Origin: Tahibacter amnicola
GTDB taxonomy: Bacteria > Pseudomonadota > Gammaproteobacteria > Xanthomonadales > Rhodanobacteraceae
Direction: 5' to 3'
Assembly: GCF_025398735.1 (NCBI RefSeq)
Contig: NZ_CP104694.1
Span: 2,009,001 to 2,073,000 of the forward strand
DNA length: 64,000 bases
The position numbers and the translations under genes are program-made. This document shows, one piece after another, positions 1-9,574 of the stretch. How positions within the stretch are numbered: the stretch's first letter is position 1; each line of letters begins with the position of its first letter. The notes under the pieces were generated by a model. It saw only the letters and a list, made by a program, of their open reading frames with translations, had not been told where the DNA came from and did no database searches.

Positions 1-40
1 CGGAGTTTTCGATGCCTTGAAGGCGCCCGCCGGTCGGGCG

Positions 41-69
41 GGAACTTCGGCGCGGGATGCCGGTCCCTA
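41..69 (+). promoter_or_regulatory. Sigma-E type promoter upstream of rpoE
   Basis: GGAACTT at 41-47 matches the sigma-E (RpoE/AlgU) -35 element. After the usual 16-base spacer from GAACTT comes TCCCTA at 64-69, a partial match to the TCnnA -10 element. The position, about 200 bases before rpoE, fits the known autoregulation of rpoE operons. The -35 match is good and the -10 match is imperfect. Confidence 0.45.
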
Positions 70-262
70 GACGGGCCTGGCACAAGGTCGGGAGCGACAG
101 ACGCGCAGCGGGGTCAGCATCGTGGAAGGGATCATTTCAATAGGGGGCGGCCTGATGAACTGGGGGAACCGTCGCACCGCCGAACGGCGGCGCACCGACG
201 TCCCGGCGACGGGTCCGGCCGCACAACCGGCGCCCGTGTCGTCGGCAGGGAGAGAAGCCCGG

Positions 263-850
263 ATGGGCGAGGAAATTTCGGACAACGTACTGGTCGAACG
301 CGTGCAGAAGGGCGACAAGCGCGCCTTTGACCTGCTCGTGCGCCGGTACCAGCACAAGGTCGTGAGCGTCATCTCCCGATACATCAACGACTGGGCCGAA
401 TGCCAGGATGTCGCGCAGGAGGCTTTCATCCGTGCCTATCGCGCGATCGGCGCCTTCCGCGGCGACAGCGCGTTCTACACCTGGGTCTACCGGATCGCGA
501 TCAATACGGCCAAGAACCACCTGGTATCGCAGGGGCGCCGACCGCCCACGGATGACGTCGCCGTGGATGACGCCGTCCAGCTGGATGCCGGGATCCGCCT
601 GAAGGACAGTGCCACGCCCGAACGCGAGCTGCTGCGCCAGGAAATTGAACGAACCGTTTTCGCGACGGTCGAACAGTTGCCGGAAGAGTTGAAGACAGCC
701 ATCACGCTTCGCGAAGTCGATGGGCTGTCATACGAAGAGATTGCCGAGCAGATGCAATGTCCGATCGGCACGGTTCGCTCACGGATCTTCCGTGCCCGCG
801 AAGCGATTGATACCCAGTTGCGTCCGCTGCTTGCGGACAGCGAGGTCTGA
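263..850 (+). CDS. rpoE: RNA polymerase sigma factor RpoE (AlgU family)
   Basis: ECF sigma factor of 195 residues, the usual size for RpoE/AlgU; it directs transcription of envelope-stress genes. Region 2 lies at about residues 20-90 (QHKVVSVISRY, DVAQEAFIRAY, FYTWVYRIAINTAKN) and region 4 at about 135-185 (LPEELKTAITLREVDGLSYE, then the helix-turn-helix IGTVRSRIFRARE). I chose the ATG at 263 because GGGAGAGAAG lies just upstream and the protein then begins MGEEISDNVLVERVQKGD, as in the family; the frame stays open upstream to 122 but that part has no family resemblance. It is followed five bases later by its anti-sigma factor and then by degP, the classic order. The identification is secure. 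Confidence 0.96.
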   Translation: MGEEISDNVLVERVQKGDKRAFDLLVRRYQHKVVSVISRYINDWAECQDVAQEAFIRAYRAIGAFRGDSAFYTWVYRIAINTAKNHLVSQGRRPPTDDVAVDDAVQLDAGIRLKDSATPERELLRQEIERTVFATVEQLPEELKTAITLREVDGLSYEEIAEQMQCPIGTVRSRIFRAREAIDTQLRPLLADSEV

Positions 851-855
851 TTGTC

Positions 856-1518
856 ATGAGCGCCGATATCAAACAGGAACTTTCCGCACTGATGGATGGG
901 GAAGCCGATCGCGACTCGGCTCGCTTCGTCTTGCGCTCCGTCGACCGCGACCAGGCGCTTGCCGCTGCCTGGACGCGTTACCACGTGGCGCGCGATTGCC
1001 TGCGCCAGCAGCCCATAGTGTCCGCAAGGGCCGGTTTTGCCGATAGCGTGATGGCACGGCTGGAGGCCGAGTCGGCGGCGCCGGCCACTGACAACGGCCG
1101 TCATTGGCTGCGTTACGCCGGGGGTGGTGCGATTGCCGCGGCGGTTGCGGCGATTGCAGTGATCGCCTCGAATCCGGCGCAGCCGCCTCCGGTTCCGTCT
1201 GCGCCGGGAATGGTGGCAGCCACGACGGCGCCCCCGGTTGCGGCCCCGATCCAGCCCGCCGTGCCCTACAACGAAAGTGCGTTGCTGCCTGCCGTGTCGC
1301 CCGCGTTGTCCCAGCCGGTCTCGGCCACGATTTCCGGGCGCACCTACTTCGCACCCGGTTATCTCGCTGCGCCGGCCAGCAAGAGCCTGCGCGCCGCCGA
1401 ACCGGCCATTTTCACCACGACAAACGCCAATGGTGTCCAGTACGTGCTGATGATCGTCCCGGGCCGGGAGGCGCGTCCGGTGGACGTTGATGCCAGCCGC
1501 ATGCCCCCTCAGCAGTAG
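856..1518 (+). CDS. rseA: Anti-sigma-E factor RseA (MucA-like)
   Basis: Inner-membrane anti-sigma factor of 220 residues that holds RpoE inactive until stress-induced proteolysis. The N-terminal cytoplasmic domain has the family start (KQELSALMDGE, then RYHVARDCLR at about 41-50). One membrane segment lies at about residues 86-105 (RYAGGGAIAAAVAAIAVIA). The periplasmic part is rich in Pro and Ala and ends with a conserved-looking TNANGVQYVLMIVPGRE region. It starts five bases after rpoE, so the two are surely cotranscribed. No RseB homologue follows; degP comes next, as in some Xanthomonadales. Confidence 0.9.
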   Translation: MSADIKQELSALMDGEADRDSARFVLRSVDRDQALAAAWTRYHVARDCLRQQPIVSARAGFADSVMARLEAESAAPATDNGRHWLRYAGGGAIAAAVAAIAVIASNPAQPPPVPSAPGMVAATTAPPVAAPIQPAVPYNESALLPAVSPALSQPVSATISGRTYFAPGYLAAPASKSLRAAEPAIFTTTNANGVQYVLMIVPGREARPVDVDASRMPPQQ

Positions 1519-1549
1519 CACCTCCGACGCGGTAGCGCCTGCCTGACTG

Positions 1550-1572
1550 CACCCCGGCCTAGCGCCGGGGTG
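1550..1572 (+). terminator. Hairpin after rseA
   Basis: A 9-bp GC-rich stem (CACCCCGGC / GCCGGGGTG) with loop CTAGC, followed by TTGCTTTG. It is a likely intrinsic terminator or attenuator between rseA and degP, consistent with degP having its own promoter further down. Confidence 0.7.
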
Positions 1573-1646
1573 TTGCTTTGTATTGCATCGAAACAGCTGA
1601 GCCCTTATCTCATCGCTGAACAGTTCTCCGTGGGCGTCAGGCGCAC

Positions 1647-1674
1647 GGAACTTTCGCGAAACGCTTGCTTCAAA
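1647..1674 (+). promoter_or_regulatory. Sigma-E promoter of degP
   Basis: GGAACTTT at 1647-1654 and TCAAA at 1670-1674 match the sigma-E consensus GGAACTT-N16-TCnnA, with exactly 16 bases between GAACTT and TCAAA. The predicted start of transcription, near 1680, lies before the chosen degP start codon. Control of the DegP/MucD protease by the adjacent sigma factor is known for the family. Confidence 0.75.
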
Positions 1675-1754
1675 TCGGGCAATCAGACGGACATCCTTTC
1701 AGGGTGCCGTCCTCGAAGCCCCCTTCTCAACAAAGGCTAAAAGGTATGCAAGGC

Positions 1755-3191
1755 ATGCTCAAATCCATCGCCCTGTCGGTCGCCATGCTGGCCCTTGTCG
1801 CAGGTCCGTCCAGCCAGGCTGTCGAACTTCCCGATTTCACGCCGCTGGTCGACCGCAATGGTCCCGCGGTGGTCAACATCCAGGCCCGCCAGGGCAATGA
1901 CGATGACCCGGACCCGTCCGACGCGGACGGTGGCCCTGGTGAAGAAGAGGTGCCTGAAATCTTCCGCCGCTTCTTCGGTCCGGGTGGTCCGGGCGGCGCG
2001 CCGGGCGTGCCGCGGGGGCCGCAGCGTGGGCGCGTCTCGTTTGGTTCCGGCTTCCTCATTTCGAACGATGGTTACATTCTGACCAACAATCACGTGGTGG
2101 ATGGGGCCGATTCGGTGACAGTGCGCCTCTCCGACCGTCGCGAACTCGACGCGACCATCGTGGGCTCCGACGCGCAGTACGACATCGCTCTGCTCAAGGT
2201 CACGGCGGCAGATCTTCCTGCCGTCACCATCGGCGATTCCAAGAAACTCAAGCCCGGCCAGTGGGTGGTGGCGATCGGTTCCCCCTTCGGGTTTGATCAC
2301 TCGGTGACCGCCGGTATCGTCAGTGCCGTCAGTCGCAGTTTTGGTGGCCGCGACCAGCAATATGTTCCCTTTATCCAGACCGACGTCGCCATCAACCGCG
2401 GTAACTCGGGTGGCCCGCTGTTCAATCTCGACGGCCAGGTCGTCGGCATCAATTCCCAGATTTTCTCCAACACCGGCGGTTTCATGGGCGTGTCGTTCGC
2501 GATTCCCATTGATACTGCGATGAGTGCCGTCAAGCAGATCAAGGAAAAGGGCTTCGTGTCCCGCGGCATGATCGGCGTGCAGATCCAGGACGTGAACCGC
2601 GAGCTGGCGCAGTCCCTGGGCCTGCCGCGGACCGGTGGTGCGCTGGTCAATTCCGTCAACGCCGGCAGTGCGTCGGACAAGGCCGGCATCAAGGTCGGCG
2701 ATGTCATTCTGAGTTTTGGTGGCGTCGATGTGGTGCGTTCGTCGGACCTGCCGCCCATGGTCGGCGCGACCATTCCGGGCACCAAGGTGGACGTCGGCGT
2801 GTTCCGTGACGGAAAGACGGTCACGATCCCCGTGACCGTGGCCGAGCTGCCGCGGGATGCCAGCAGCCGCAGTGCGGCCGCCGCGGCGGATGGCGCCGCC
2901 ACCAATCCGCTGGGAATGGTGGTCGAGGATCTCACCGCCGAGCAGCGCCAGCAGCTGGGCCTGAAGGACGAGGGCGTCGTGGTGACCCGCATCACCGGCG
3001 TGGCGGCGCGTCGCGCTCAGCTCCAGCCGGGCGACATCATCCTGATGGTGGGCAAGGTCAAGGTGAAATCCAGTGCGGAGTTCAGCGCTGCCGTGAAGTC
3101 GGTCCAGCCCGGCGACAGCGTCATGCTCCTGGTACGTCGCGAAGACGCCAGCCAGTTCATTGCCGTAACGGTTCCGAAGAAGACCAGCTGA
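1755..3191 (+). CDS. degP: Periplasmic serine protease DegP/MucD (HtrA family, DegQ-like)
   Basis: Periplasmic quality-control protease and chaperone of 478 residues. A signal peptide at 1-22 ends SSQA. The trypsin-like domain carries the triad His113 (NNHVV), Asp143 (QYDIALL) and Ser218 (RGNSGGP). Two PDZ domains follow, at about residues 285-375 and 395-475 (MIGVQIQDV; QPGDIILMVGKVKV). A Gly/Pro/Asp-rich linker precedes the protease domain. I prefer the ATG at 1755 to the one at 1746 because AAAAGG at 1739-1744 is correctly spaced only from 1755; longer versions would begin upstream of the sigma-E promoter. Its place after rpoE-rseA matches mucD of the algU clusters. Confidence 0.95.
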   Translation: MLKSIALSVAMLALVAGPSSQAVELPDFTPLVDRNGPAVVNIQARQGNDDDPDPSDADGGPGEEEVPEIFRRFFGPGGPGGAPGVPRGPQRGRVSFGSGFLISNDGYILTNNHVVDGADSVTVRLSDRRELDATIVGSDAQYDIALLKVTAADLPAVTIGDSKKLKPGQWVVAIGSPFGFDHSVTAGIVSAVSRSFGGRDQQYVPFIQTDVAINRGNSGGPLFNLDGQVVGINSQIFSNTGGFMGVSFAIPIDTAMSAVKQIKEKGFVSRGMIGVQIQDVNRELAQSLGLPRTGGALVNSVNAGSASDKAGIKVGDVILSFGGVDVVRSSDLPPMVGATIPGTKVDVGVFRDGKTVTIPVTVAELPRDASSRSAAAAADGAATNPLGMVVEDLTAEQRQQLGLKDEGVVVTRITGVAARRAQLQPGDIILMVGKVKVKSSAEFSAAVKSVQPGDSVMLLVRREDASQFIAVTVPKKTS

Positions 3192-3208
3192 CGTCCGCCG
3201 GTCAGGCT

Positions 3209-3235
3209 CCCGGCGGCGCGCAGTGCGCCGCCGGG
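3209..3235 (+). terminator. Hairpin after degP
   Basis: An 11-bp perfect stem (CCCGGCGGCGC / GCGCCGCCGGG, loop GCAGT) 17 bases past the degP stop. No T-run follows, so it may stabilise the mRNA end or act with Rho rather than terminate alone. Confidence 0.45.
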
Positions 3236-3426
3236 GGCAAATCAACTTATTGAATTGACGTGATTTAAGTGGGACGGGTCGATCTTCCGGCGGCGCGGGG
3301 TGCCGAAGATTGACCGGTTATCGGAGCGGGAATCCGATTCCAGCGGAAGCAGCTGCCTTCGTGCGATAATCGCCGCTTTGCCGATTCGTACCCCCGGTGC
3401 GACCGGCCCAGGCTTTTGGCTGCGCG

Positions 3427-5220
3427 ATGGACCATATCCGAAACTTCTCGATCATTGCCCACGTCGATCATGGCAAGTCCACTCTTGCCGATCGCATCAT
3501 TCAGCTTTGCGGCGGTCTGGAAGCCCGCGAAATGGAAGCCCAGGTGCTCGATTCCAACCCCATCGAGCGCGAGCGGGGCATCACCATCAAGGCGCAGAGC
3601 GTGTCGCTGCCGTACCGCGCGAAGGACGGCACGGTCTACCAGCTCAACTTCATCGACACGCCCGGCCACGTTGACTTCAGCTACGAGGTCAGCCGCTCGC
3701 TGGCGGCCTGCGAAGGCGCGCTGCTGGTCGTGGACGCTGCCCAGGGTGTGGAGGCGCAGTCCGTCGCCAATTGCTACACCGCGGTGGAGCAAGGGCTGGA
3801 GGTAGTGCCCATCCTGAACAAGATCGACCTTCCCACGGCGGATATCGATCGTGCCAAAGAGGAAATCGAGGCGGTCATCGGCATTGATGCGACCGACGCG
3901 ATTCCGATCAGCGCCAAGACCGGGCAGAACATCGAGGCCGTGCTCGAAGCCATCGTGGCGCGGATTCCGCCGCCGCGGCCGCGCGACACGGACAAGCTCC
4001 AGGCCCTGATCATCGATTCCTGGTTCGACAACTACCTCGGCGTCGTGTCGCTGGTGCGCGTGATGCAGGGCGAAATCAAGCCGCGCGACAAGATCCTGGT
4101 CATGTCCACGGGCCGCTGGCACGAAGTCGACCAGGTCGGCGTGTTCACGCCCAAGCGCAAGGTCAAGGATCGCCTGGGTGCCGGTGAAGTGGGCTGGGTG
4201 ACGGCCTCCATCAAGGATGTCCACGGCGCACCGGTCGGCGATACCCTGACGCTCAATTCCGATCCGGCGCCGCATCCGCTGCCTGGTTTCCAGAAGATGC
4301 AGTCGCGCGTGTTTGCCGGCCTGTTCCCGGTGGTCGCGGACGATTATCCGGCCCTGCGCGAAGCCCTGGACAAGCTCAAGCTCAACGACGCCGCGCTCAA
4401 TTTCGAGCCGGAAAGCTCCGAAGCCATGGGCTTCGGCTTCCGCTGCGGCTTCCTCGGGCTGCTGCACATGGACATCATCCAGGAACGGCTCGAGCGCGAG
4501 TACGACCTGGATCTCATCACCACTGCCCCGACCGTGGTCTACGAGGTGCTGCAGACCGACGGCACCATCCTGGCGCTGGATAACCCGGCCAAGCTGCCCC
4601 CGGTGCAGTACGTCGAGGAGATCCGCGAGCCGATCATCGTGGCGGACATCCTCACGCCGCCGGACTACGTCGGTAACGTCATCAGCCTGTGCGAAGAAAA
4701 GCGCGGTGTGCAACGTGCGATCCATTACGTAGCAACGCAGGTCAAGATCAGCTATGAACTGCCCTTGGCCGAGGTGGTGCTGGACTTCTTCGACAAGCTC
4801 AAGTCGGTGTCGCGTGGCTACGCGTCGATGGACTACCACTTCCTGGAATTCCGCACGGGTCCCTTCGCGCGGCTGGATGTGCTGATCAACGGCGACCGTG
4901 TCGACGCCTTGAGCCTGATCGTCCATCGCTCCCTGGCCGATCGCCGCGGCCGCGATCTGGTGGAGAAGATGAAAGACCTGATCCCCCGCCAGCAGTTCGA
5001 CGTGGCGATCCAGGCGGCCATCGGTTCGCAGATCATCGCCAGATCCACCGTCAAGGCGCTTCGCAAGAACGTCCTGGCCAAGTGTTATGGCGGCGACGTC
5101 TCGCGCAAACGTAAACTTCTTGAGAAACAGAAGGAAGGCAAGAAGCGCATGAAGCAGGTGGGCCGCGTGGATATCCCGCAGGAAGCCTTCCTGGCTGTCC
5201 TGCAGGTCGACAGCAAGTAG
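3427..5220 (+). CDS. lepA: Elongation factor 4 (LepA)
   Basis: Ribosome-associated GTPase of 598 residues, the family length. The G domain shows AHVDHGKST (residues 11-19), DTPGHVDF and NKIDLP. The C-terminal LepA-specific domain is recognisable ([10 protein letters not shown], and [17 protein letters not shown] near the end). The ATG at 3427 gives the family start [17 protein letters not shown]; a start at 3397 would add ten residues with no family match. It is followed 47 bases later by lepB, the usual lepA-lepB order. Confidence 0.97.
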   Translation: MDHIRNFSIIAHVDHGKSTLADRIIQLCGGLEAREMEAQVLDSNPIERERGITIKAQSVSLPYRAKDGTVYQLNFIDTPGHVDFSYEVSRSLAACEGALLVVDAAQGVEAQSVANCYTAVEQGLEVVPILNKIDLPTADIDRAKEEIEAVIGIDATDAIPISAKTGQNIEAVLEAIVARIPPPRPRDTDKLQALIIDSWFDNYLGVVSLVRVMQGEIKPRDKILVMSTGRWHEVDQVGVFTPKRKVKDRLGAGEVGWVTASIKDVHGAPVGDTLTLNSDPAPHPLPGFQKMQSRVFAGLFPVVADDYPALREALDKLKLNDAALNFEPESSEAMGFGFRCGFLGLLHMDIIQERLEREYDLDLITTAPTVVYEVLQTDGTILALDNPAKLPPVQYVEEIREPIIVADILTPPDYVGNVISLCEEKRGVQRAIHYVATQVKISYELPLAEVVLDFFDKLKSVSRGYASMDYHFLEFRTGPFARLDVLINGDRVDALSLIVHRSLADRRGRDLVEKMKDLIPRQQFDVAIQAAIGSQIIARSTVKALRKNVLAKCYGGDVSRKRKLLEKQKEGKKRMKQVGRVDIPQEAFLAVLQVDSK

Positions 5221-5267
5221 TGCCCACGCGTGTCGCGCGCAACACCACCTATTACTGAGGAGCCGGG

Positions 5268-6071
5268 ATGCATTTCGATTTCGCCTTGATACTGGTCGTG
5301 CTGACATCGGTGACTGGTGTCGTATGGGGCATCGACAGCCTGTTTTTCGCCAAGGGACGCTCGAAATTCCAGAGCCCCGACCAGCCGCCACGCGAGCCGG
5401 TCCTGGTGGAATACTCGCGCTCGTTCTTTCCGGTTCTCCTGATCGTGCTGCTGTTTCGCTCGTTCCTGGCCGAGCCTTTCCGGATCCCGTCCGGGTCGAT
5501 GATGCCGACCCTGCTGGTGGGCGATTTCATCCTGGTCAACAAGTTTGCCTACGGCATCCGCCTGCCGGTAGTGGACAAGAAAATCATCGAAATCGGCGAG
5601 CCCAGCCGTGGTGACGTGGTGGTGTTCCGCTACCCGGAGGACCCGCGCCAGGATTACATCAAGCGGGTGATCGGCCTGCCGGGGGATGAGATTTCCTACC
5701 ATGACCGCACGCTGTACGTGAACGGCAAGGAGGTCGTGCAGGACCGCGTCGGCCTTTACGACGGCAATGACAGCGAAGCCCGTGGCCTGATCCATGACGG
5801 TGCAGAATCGCTGGTCGAGCACCTGGACGGCGTCGATCACGCCATCATCGAGATTCCGACCCGTCCCCGTATCCGCGAGGGCACGTGGAATGTGCCAGCT
5901 GGTCATTATTTCGTGATGGGTGATAATCGCGATAATAGCCAGGACAGCCGGTTCTGGGGCTTCGTGCCCGAGCAGAACCTCGTCGGCAAGGCGTTCGTCA
6001 TCTGGATGAGCTGGCGCGGCCTGGACAACGGCTGGGTCGAGTTCGGACGGCTCGGAAAATTGATCAAGTAG
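5268..6071 (+). CDS. lepB: Signal peptidase I
   Basis: Inner-membrane peptidase of 267 residues that removes signal peptides from exported proteins. Two hydrophobic segments lie near residues 5-22 and 53-65. The catalytic Ser77 lies in PSGSMMPTLL and the catalytic Lys132 in DYIKRVIGLPGD; the C-terminal box GDNRDNSQDSR is also present. GAGGAG precedes the ATG with good spacing. It is part of the lepA-lepB-DUF4845-rnc-era-recO run. Confidence 0.97.
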   Translation: MHFDFALILVVLTSVTGVVWGIDSLFFAKGRSKFQSPDQPPREPVLVEYSRSFFPVLLIVLLFRSFLAEPFRIPSGSMMPTLLVGDFILVNKFAYGIRLPVVDKKIIEIGEPSRGDVVVFRYPEDPRQDYIKRVIGLPGDEISYHDRTLYVNGKEVVQDRVGLYDGNDSEARGLIHDGAESLVEHLDGVDHAIIEIPTRPRIREGTWNVPAGHYFVMGDNRDNSQDSRFWGFVPEQNLVGKAFVIWMSWRGLDNGWVEFGRLGKLIK

Positions 6072-6085
6072 GGGAGTGCATCGTA

Positions 6086-6466
6086 ATGACGCGCAAACAA
6101 CGCGGTATCACGTTGATCGGTTTTGCCATCATCCTCGCGATTGTCGGGTTTTTCGCTTTCATCGCGATGAAACTGGTCCCTGTCTATTCGGAATACATGG
6201 GCGTGGTGAAGTCCATGAACCTGGTGCGTAACGAGGCGAACATCGGTCAGAAGTCGATCGAGGAAATCCGCCAGTCGCTGTCGATCAAGATGGACTCGCA
6301 GTATGTCGACAGCAAGACGATTCCGCCGCAGCAGATCCAGCTCAAGAAGCAGGGTGGTTCGGCCAGCCTGCGCATCTACTACGACCGTCGCGTCGATTTC
6401 ATCTACAACGTCGACCTGCTGGTCAGTTTCGACAAGACCGTCGACCTGACGGGTCCGTCGCTCTGA
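6086..6466 (+). CDS. DUF4845 family membrane protein
   Basis: Protein of 126 residues with one N-terminal membrane segment at about residues 8-28. In gammaproteobacteria DUF4845 proteins are typically encoded between lepB and rnc, as here; their function is not established. The N-terminus (KQRGITLIGFAIILAI) resembles a type IV prepilin signal, with a Gly before a hydrophobic stretch, although there is no Glu at position 5 after that Gly. The remainder looks like a small periplasmic domain. Confidence 0.8.
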   Translation: MTRKQRGITLIGFAIILAIVGFFAFIAMKLVPVYSEYMGVVKSMNLVRNEANIGQKSIEEIRQSLSIKMDSQYVDSKTIPPQQIQLKKQGGSASLRIYYDRRVDFIYNVDLLVSFDKTVDLTGPSL

Positions 6467-6489
6467 CGGGCAGCATGCCGTACTGATAC

Positions 6490-7158
6490 TTGGCAGCTCC
6501 CCGATTTCCGCACGTCTTCCGGGATCCGGGCCTGTATACGCAGGCCCTGACCCATCGCAGTGCCGGCCGCCCCAACAATGAACGCCTGGAATTCCTTGGC
6601 GACTCACTCGTGGGCATGCTGGTGGCGGAGATGCTGTTCGAAGCCCATCCGCGCGCGGACGAGGGCGAGCTCACGCGCCTGCGCGCGCAACTGGTGAGTG
6701 GCGCGGCGCTGGCGGAGGTCGCGCGCGACCTGGACCTGGGTGACCAGCTGCGACTGGGCACTGGCGAGCTCAAGAGTGGTGGGTTCCGGCGTGATTCGAT
6801 CCTCGCTGACGCATTCGAGGCGCTGGTCGCGGCGGTGTATCTGGATGCCGGATGGGACGCCTGCCGCCAGTGCGTCCGCACGTTGTTTGCGCAACGGGTG
6901 GCGACGTTGCGGATCCCGGAAAAAGATGCGAAGACCCGCCTGCAGGAATTGCTCCAGTCCAAGGGCAAGCCGCTGCCCGCCTACACGCTGATTGCCAGCA
7001 CCGGCGAGGATCACGCCAAGACTTTCGACATCGAGTGCGTGATCGAGTCGCCGCCCCTGCGCCTGGCCGGACAGGGATCGAGCCGGCGTGCCGCCGAACA
7101 GATGGCGGCAGCCGCCGCGCTGGTACACATCAAGGAAATTTTTGCGAATGAGCGATGA
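6490..7158 (+). CDS. rnc: Ribonuclease III
   Basis: Double-strand-specific endoribonuclease of 222 residues for rRNA and mRNA processing. The signature ERLEFLGDS is at about residues 31-39 and a second acidic cluster is in [12 protein letters not shown] double-stranded-RNA-binding domain occupies about residues 150-218 ([18 protein letters not shown]). The start is probably the TTG at 6490; the only nearby ATG (6475) runs into a stop. The end overlaps the start of era by 11 bases, implying translational coupling. Confidence 0.94.
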   Translation: MAAPRFPHVFRDPGLYTQALTHRSAGRPNNERLEFLGDSLVGMLVAEMLFEAHPRADEGELTRLRAQLVSGAALAEVARDLDLGDQLRLGTGELKSGGFRRDSILADAFEALVAAVYLDAGWDACRQCVRTLFAQRVATLRIPEKDAKTRLQELLQSKGKPLPAYTLIASTGEDHAKTFDIECVIESPPLRLAGQGSSRRAAEQMAAAAALVHIKEIFANER

Positions 7159-8065
7159 ATCCATGGCTGTCGCGCCGGACCACCGGTGCGGGCTGGTCGC
7201 CCTGCTCGGCAGGCCGAACGTCGGCAAGTCCACGTTGTTGAACGCCCTGATCGGGTTTCGCGTCAGCATCGTGAGTCCCAAGCCCCAGACCACGCGGCAC
7301 CGCATCCTGGGCATTGCCACGCGTCCCGGCGCGCAGCTGCTGTTTGTCGACACGCCGGGCATGCACGCCAGCGCCAAGCGCGCGATCAACCGCCAGCTCA
7401 ACCGGGCGGCGCGCCACGCCATCGAGGAAGTCGATGTGCTGGTACACGTGGTCGAGGCCGGGCGCTGGACCGATGAGGATGAGCAGGTCTGGCAGGCGAT
7501 GAAGGCGTCCGGAAAACCGGCACTGCTGGCGATCAACAAGGTCGACGCCATGAAGGACCGGGAAAAGTTGCTGCCCTTTATCGATTCGTTGACCCGCGAG
7601 CGCGCCTACGCCGCGGTGTTGCTGGTGTCGGCGCGTCGCCGTGACGGCCTGGATGTCCTGGAACGTGAAATCGTCGCACGCCTGCCGCTGGCGCCGCCGG
7701 TATACGGAGAGGACGAGATCACGGACCGCAGCGAACGTTTCCTGGCGGCCGAACTCGTCCGTGAACAGCTGATGCGGCAGCTGGGCCAGGAACTGCCGTA
7801 TTCCTGCACCGTCGAAATCGAGCAATTTGGCGTGCGTGAAGACGGCATTACCGAGATCGGTGCCGTCGTGTGGGTGGAACGTGCCGGACAGAAGGCCATC
7901 GTGATCGGCGCGGCCGGCGCCCGCCTCAAGGAAGTGGGCACTGCGGCGCGCCTGTCGATGGAGCGCCTGTTCGAACGGCGTATCTTCTTGAAGCTGTGGG
8001 TGCGCGTTCGCGAGAATTGGTCGGACGACGAGGCGGCGCTCAAGCGCTTCGGCTACGAAGGCTGA
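7148..8065 (+). CDS. era: GTPase Era
   Basis: GTP-binding protein of 305 residues needed for 30S ribosome maturation. The G domain has GRPNVGKST (about residues 21-29), FVDTPGMH and INKVDAM; the C-terminal KH domain binds 16S rRNA (about residues 200-290, including [15 protein letters not shown]). The ATG at 7148 overlaps the end of rnc and has AAGGAA about ten bases before it; an ATG at 7163 is an alternative. rnc-era-recO is the conserved order. Confidence 0.96.
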   Translation: MSDESMAVAPDHRCGLVALLGRPNVGKSTLLNALIGFRVSIVSPKPQTTRHRILGIATRPGAQLLFVDTPGMHASAKRAINRQLNRAARHAIEEVDVLVHVVEAGRWTDEDEQVWQAMKASGKPALLAINKVDAMKDREKLLPFIDSLTRERAYAAVLLVSARRRDGLDVLEREIVARLPLAPPVYGEDEITDRSERFLAAELVREQLMRQLGQELPYSCTVEIEQFGVREDGITEIGAVVWVERAGQKAIVIGAAGARLKEVGTAARLSMERLFERRIFLKLWVRVRENWSDDEAALKRFGYEG

Positions 8066-8119
8066 GCGCGGCGTCCGTTCCGAACCGGTTGTTTCCCGGG
8101 CGTCCAGTGACGGTGCCGC

Positions 8120-8842
8120 ATGCGCATTGACGATCAGCCCGGCTGGATCCTCCATGCCCGGCCGTACCGGGAAACCAGCGTCCTGCTCGAATGCCTGAGC
8201 CGTGAATTCGGCCGTGTCGGGCTGGTCGCCCGCGGCGTGCGCAAGGACAAACCACGTCAACCCCGGGCCCTGCTCCAGGCGTTTGCCCCGGTGAGCTTCA
8301 GCTGGGCGGGGCAGGGTGAACTGGCGACGCTCGTTGGCGTCGATGCCCGCGGGCAGCCCCCGGTACTGCAGGGTGAGGCGCTGATGTGCGGGATGTACGT
8401 CAATGAGCTGGTCATCCGGCTGGTACAGCGGCAGGACCCCCTCCCGGACCTGTTCGACTGCTACGAATCCACCCTGTATCGACTGGCGCAGCCGCTTTCC
8501 CGTCCGTGGACGCTGCGGCGGTTCGAACGCGACCTGCTTTCCGAGATCGGTTACGGCGTTGCCGCGGAGGAAGCGGATACGGGCGATGAGCTTGATGCGG
8601 AAGCCGACTACGCCTACGTCCCGGAGCACGGCGCCGTCCGCTGGGCCAACCAGCCTGACGCGCTGCGCTTGCGCGGTTCGGCCCTGCTGGCATTGATCGA
8701 AGACAGTGAACCACACCCGCGGGATCTGGCCACGCTTCGCTTGTTGATGCGCGCCCTGATCAGCCACCAGCTGGGCGGCGCCAGCCTGCGCTCCTGGAGC
8801 CTGCTTGCGCCCCCGTCGCGCCAGGACTCGCCATCACGCTAG
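8120..8842 (+). CDS. recO: DNA repair protein RecO
   Basis: Protein of 240 residues, close to E. coli RecO in length. It loads RecA onto SSB-coated DNA in the RecFOR pathway. The N-terminal OB-fold is clear (GWILHARPYRETSVLLECLS, then GLVARGVRK), followed by a helical domain. It lies 54 bases after era. Its last nine bases overlap the end of a convergent gene. Confidence 0.92.
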   Translation: MRIDDQPGWILHARPYRETSVLLECLSREFGRVGLVARGVRKDKPRQPRALLQAFAPVSFSWAGQGELATLVGVDARGQPPVLQGEALMCGMYVNELVIRLVQRQDPLPDLFDCYESTLYRLAQPLSRPWTLRRFERDLLSEIGYGVAAEEADTGDELDAEADYAYVPEHGAVRWANQPDALRLRGSALLALIEDSEPHPRDLATLRLLMRALISHQLGGASLRSWSLLAPPSRQDSPSR

Positions 8843-9514
8843 CGCGCGCAGCGTTTCGCCGGCGATGCCGAGGAGTTCGTCCAGGTCAGCCCGGCAGACC
8901 GTGCCTGTCGCGTCAATGCGACCCTGCAGTCGCACGCAGGCCTGATCCAGCGCCACGGCGCCGCAGAATCCGCATGACGCGCGCAACCGATGCAGTCGAT
9001 CGCGCACGGCACTGCCATCGCCCGCGCCCGCGCCGGCCGACAGGACTGCCGGCAGCTCGCGCAGCTCGTCGGCGAAGAGCGCGCGCAGCGCCCGCAGCGT
9101 TTCGCTATTCCCGGCGGCCTTGAGGGCGGCCTCATCGTCCAGCGTCCGGCGGATTGCCGGGCTGCCCAGCGCCGCGGCCAGGGCGTCACCGAAGGCAGCG
9201 ACCGTCAGCGGCTTGCGCAGGCAGGCCAAGAAACCGGCAATCGATCCGGCGTCGTCGGCCGCCGTGGTGGCGATCGCCGGCGCATGGCAGGAGGCGGCCA
9301 ATGGATTGCCGCGGATCGCCTCCAGCACGGCCGGGCCGACCATTCCGGGCATATTGACGTCCAGCACCAGCAGGTCGAAGTGTGTCGACTCGGCCATCCG
9401 GCGCGCCTGGTTCCCATCCCCGGCACACGCGCACAGATGGCCCAGCGCCGCGCCGGCGTCGGACAGGAAACGCAGGGTCAGTGGATTGTCGTCCGCGATC
9501 AGCAGGTGCGGCAT
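8834..9514 (-). CDS. Response regulator receiver-Hpt protein
   Basis: Stand-alone signalling protein of 226 residues with two phosphotransfer parts and no DNA-binding domain. The receiver (1-115) has the acidic pair Asp8/Asp9, the phosphoacceptor Asp52 (LLVLDVNMPGM) and Lys101 (CLRKP). The C-terminal Hpt domain (about 130-226) has the phosphorylatable His175 in LHRLRASCGFCGA. I chose the ATG at 9514 because GGGGAA sits just before it. Such proteins relay phosphate from hybrid sensor kinases; no kinase is nearby, so the partner is unknown. It runs convergently into recO. Confidence 0.82.
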   Translation of the reverse strand: MPHLLIADDNPLTLRFLSDAGAALGHLCACAGDGNQARRMAESTHFDLLVLDVNMPGMVGPAVLEAIRGNPLAASCHAPAIATTAADDAGSIAGFLACLRKPLTVAAFGDALAAALGSPAIRRTLDDEAALKAAGNSETLRALRALFADELRELPAVLSAGAGAGDGSAVRDRLHRLRASCGFCGAVALDQACVRLQGRIDATGTVCRADLDELLGIAGETLRALA

Positions 9515-9574
9515 GAATTCCCCGTTCACTCGTGTGCCGCGACAATAGCGCGCGCACGTCTTGCGGACCTCCGG

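Noticed and set aside
3265-5391. 708-codon open frame on the minus strand opposite lepA
   Set aside because: Complement of a secure gene in GC-rich DNA; low-complexity His/Arg/Asp-rich product with no family features.
7130-8767. 545-codon open frame opposite era and recO
   Set aside because: Shadow of two conserved genes; composition follows the third-position bias of the real frames.
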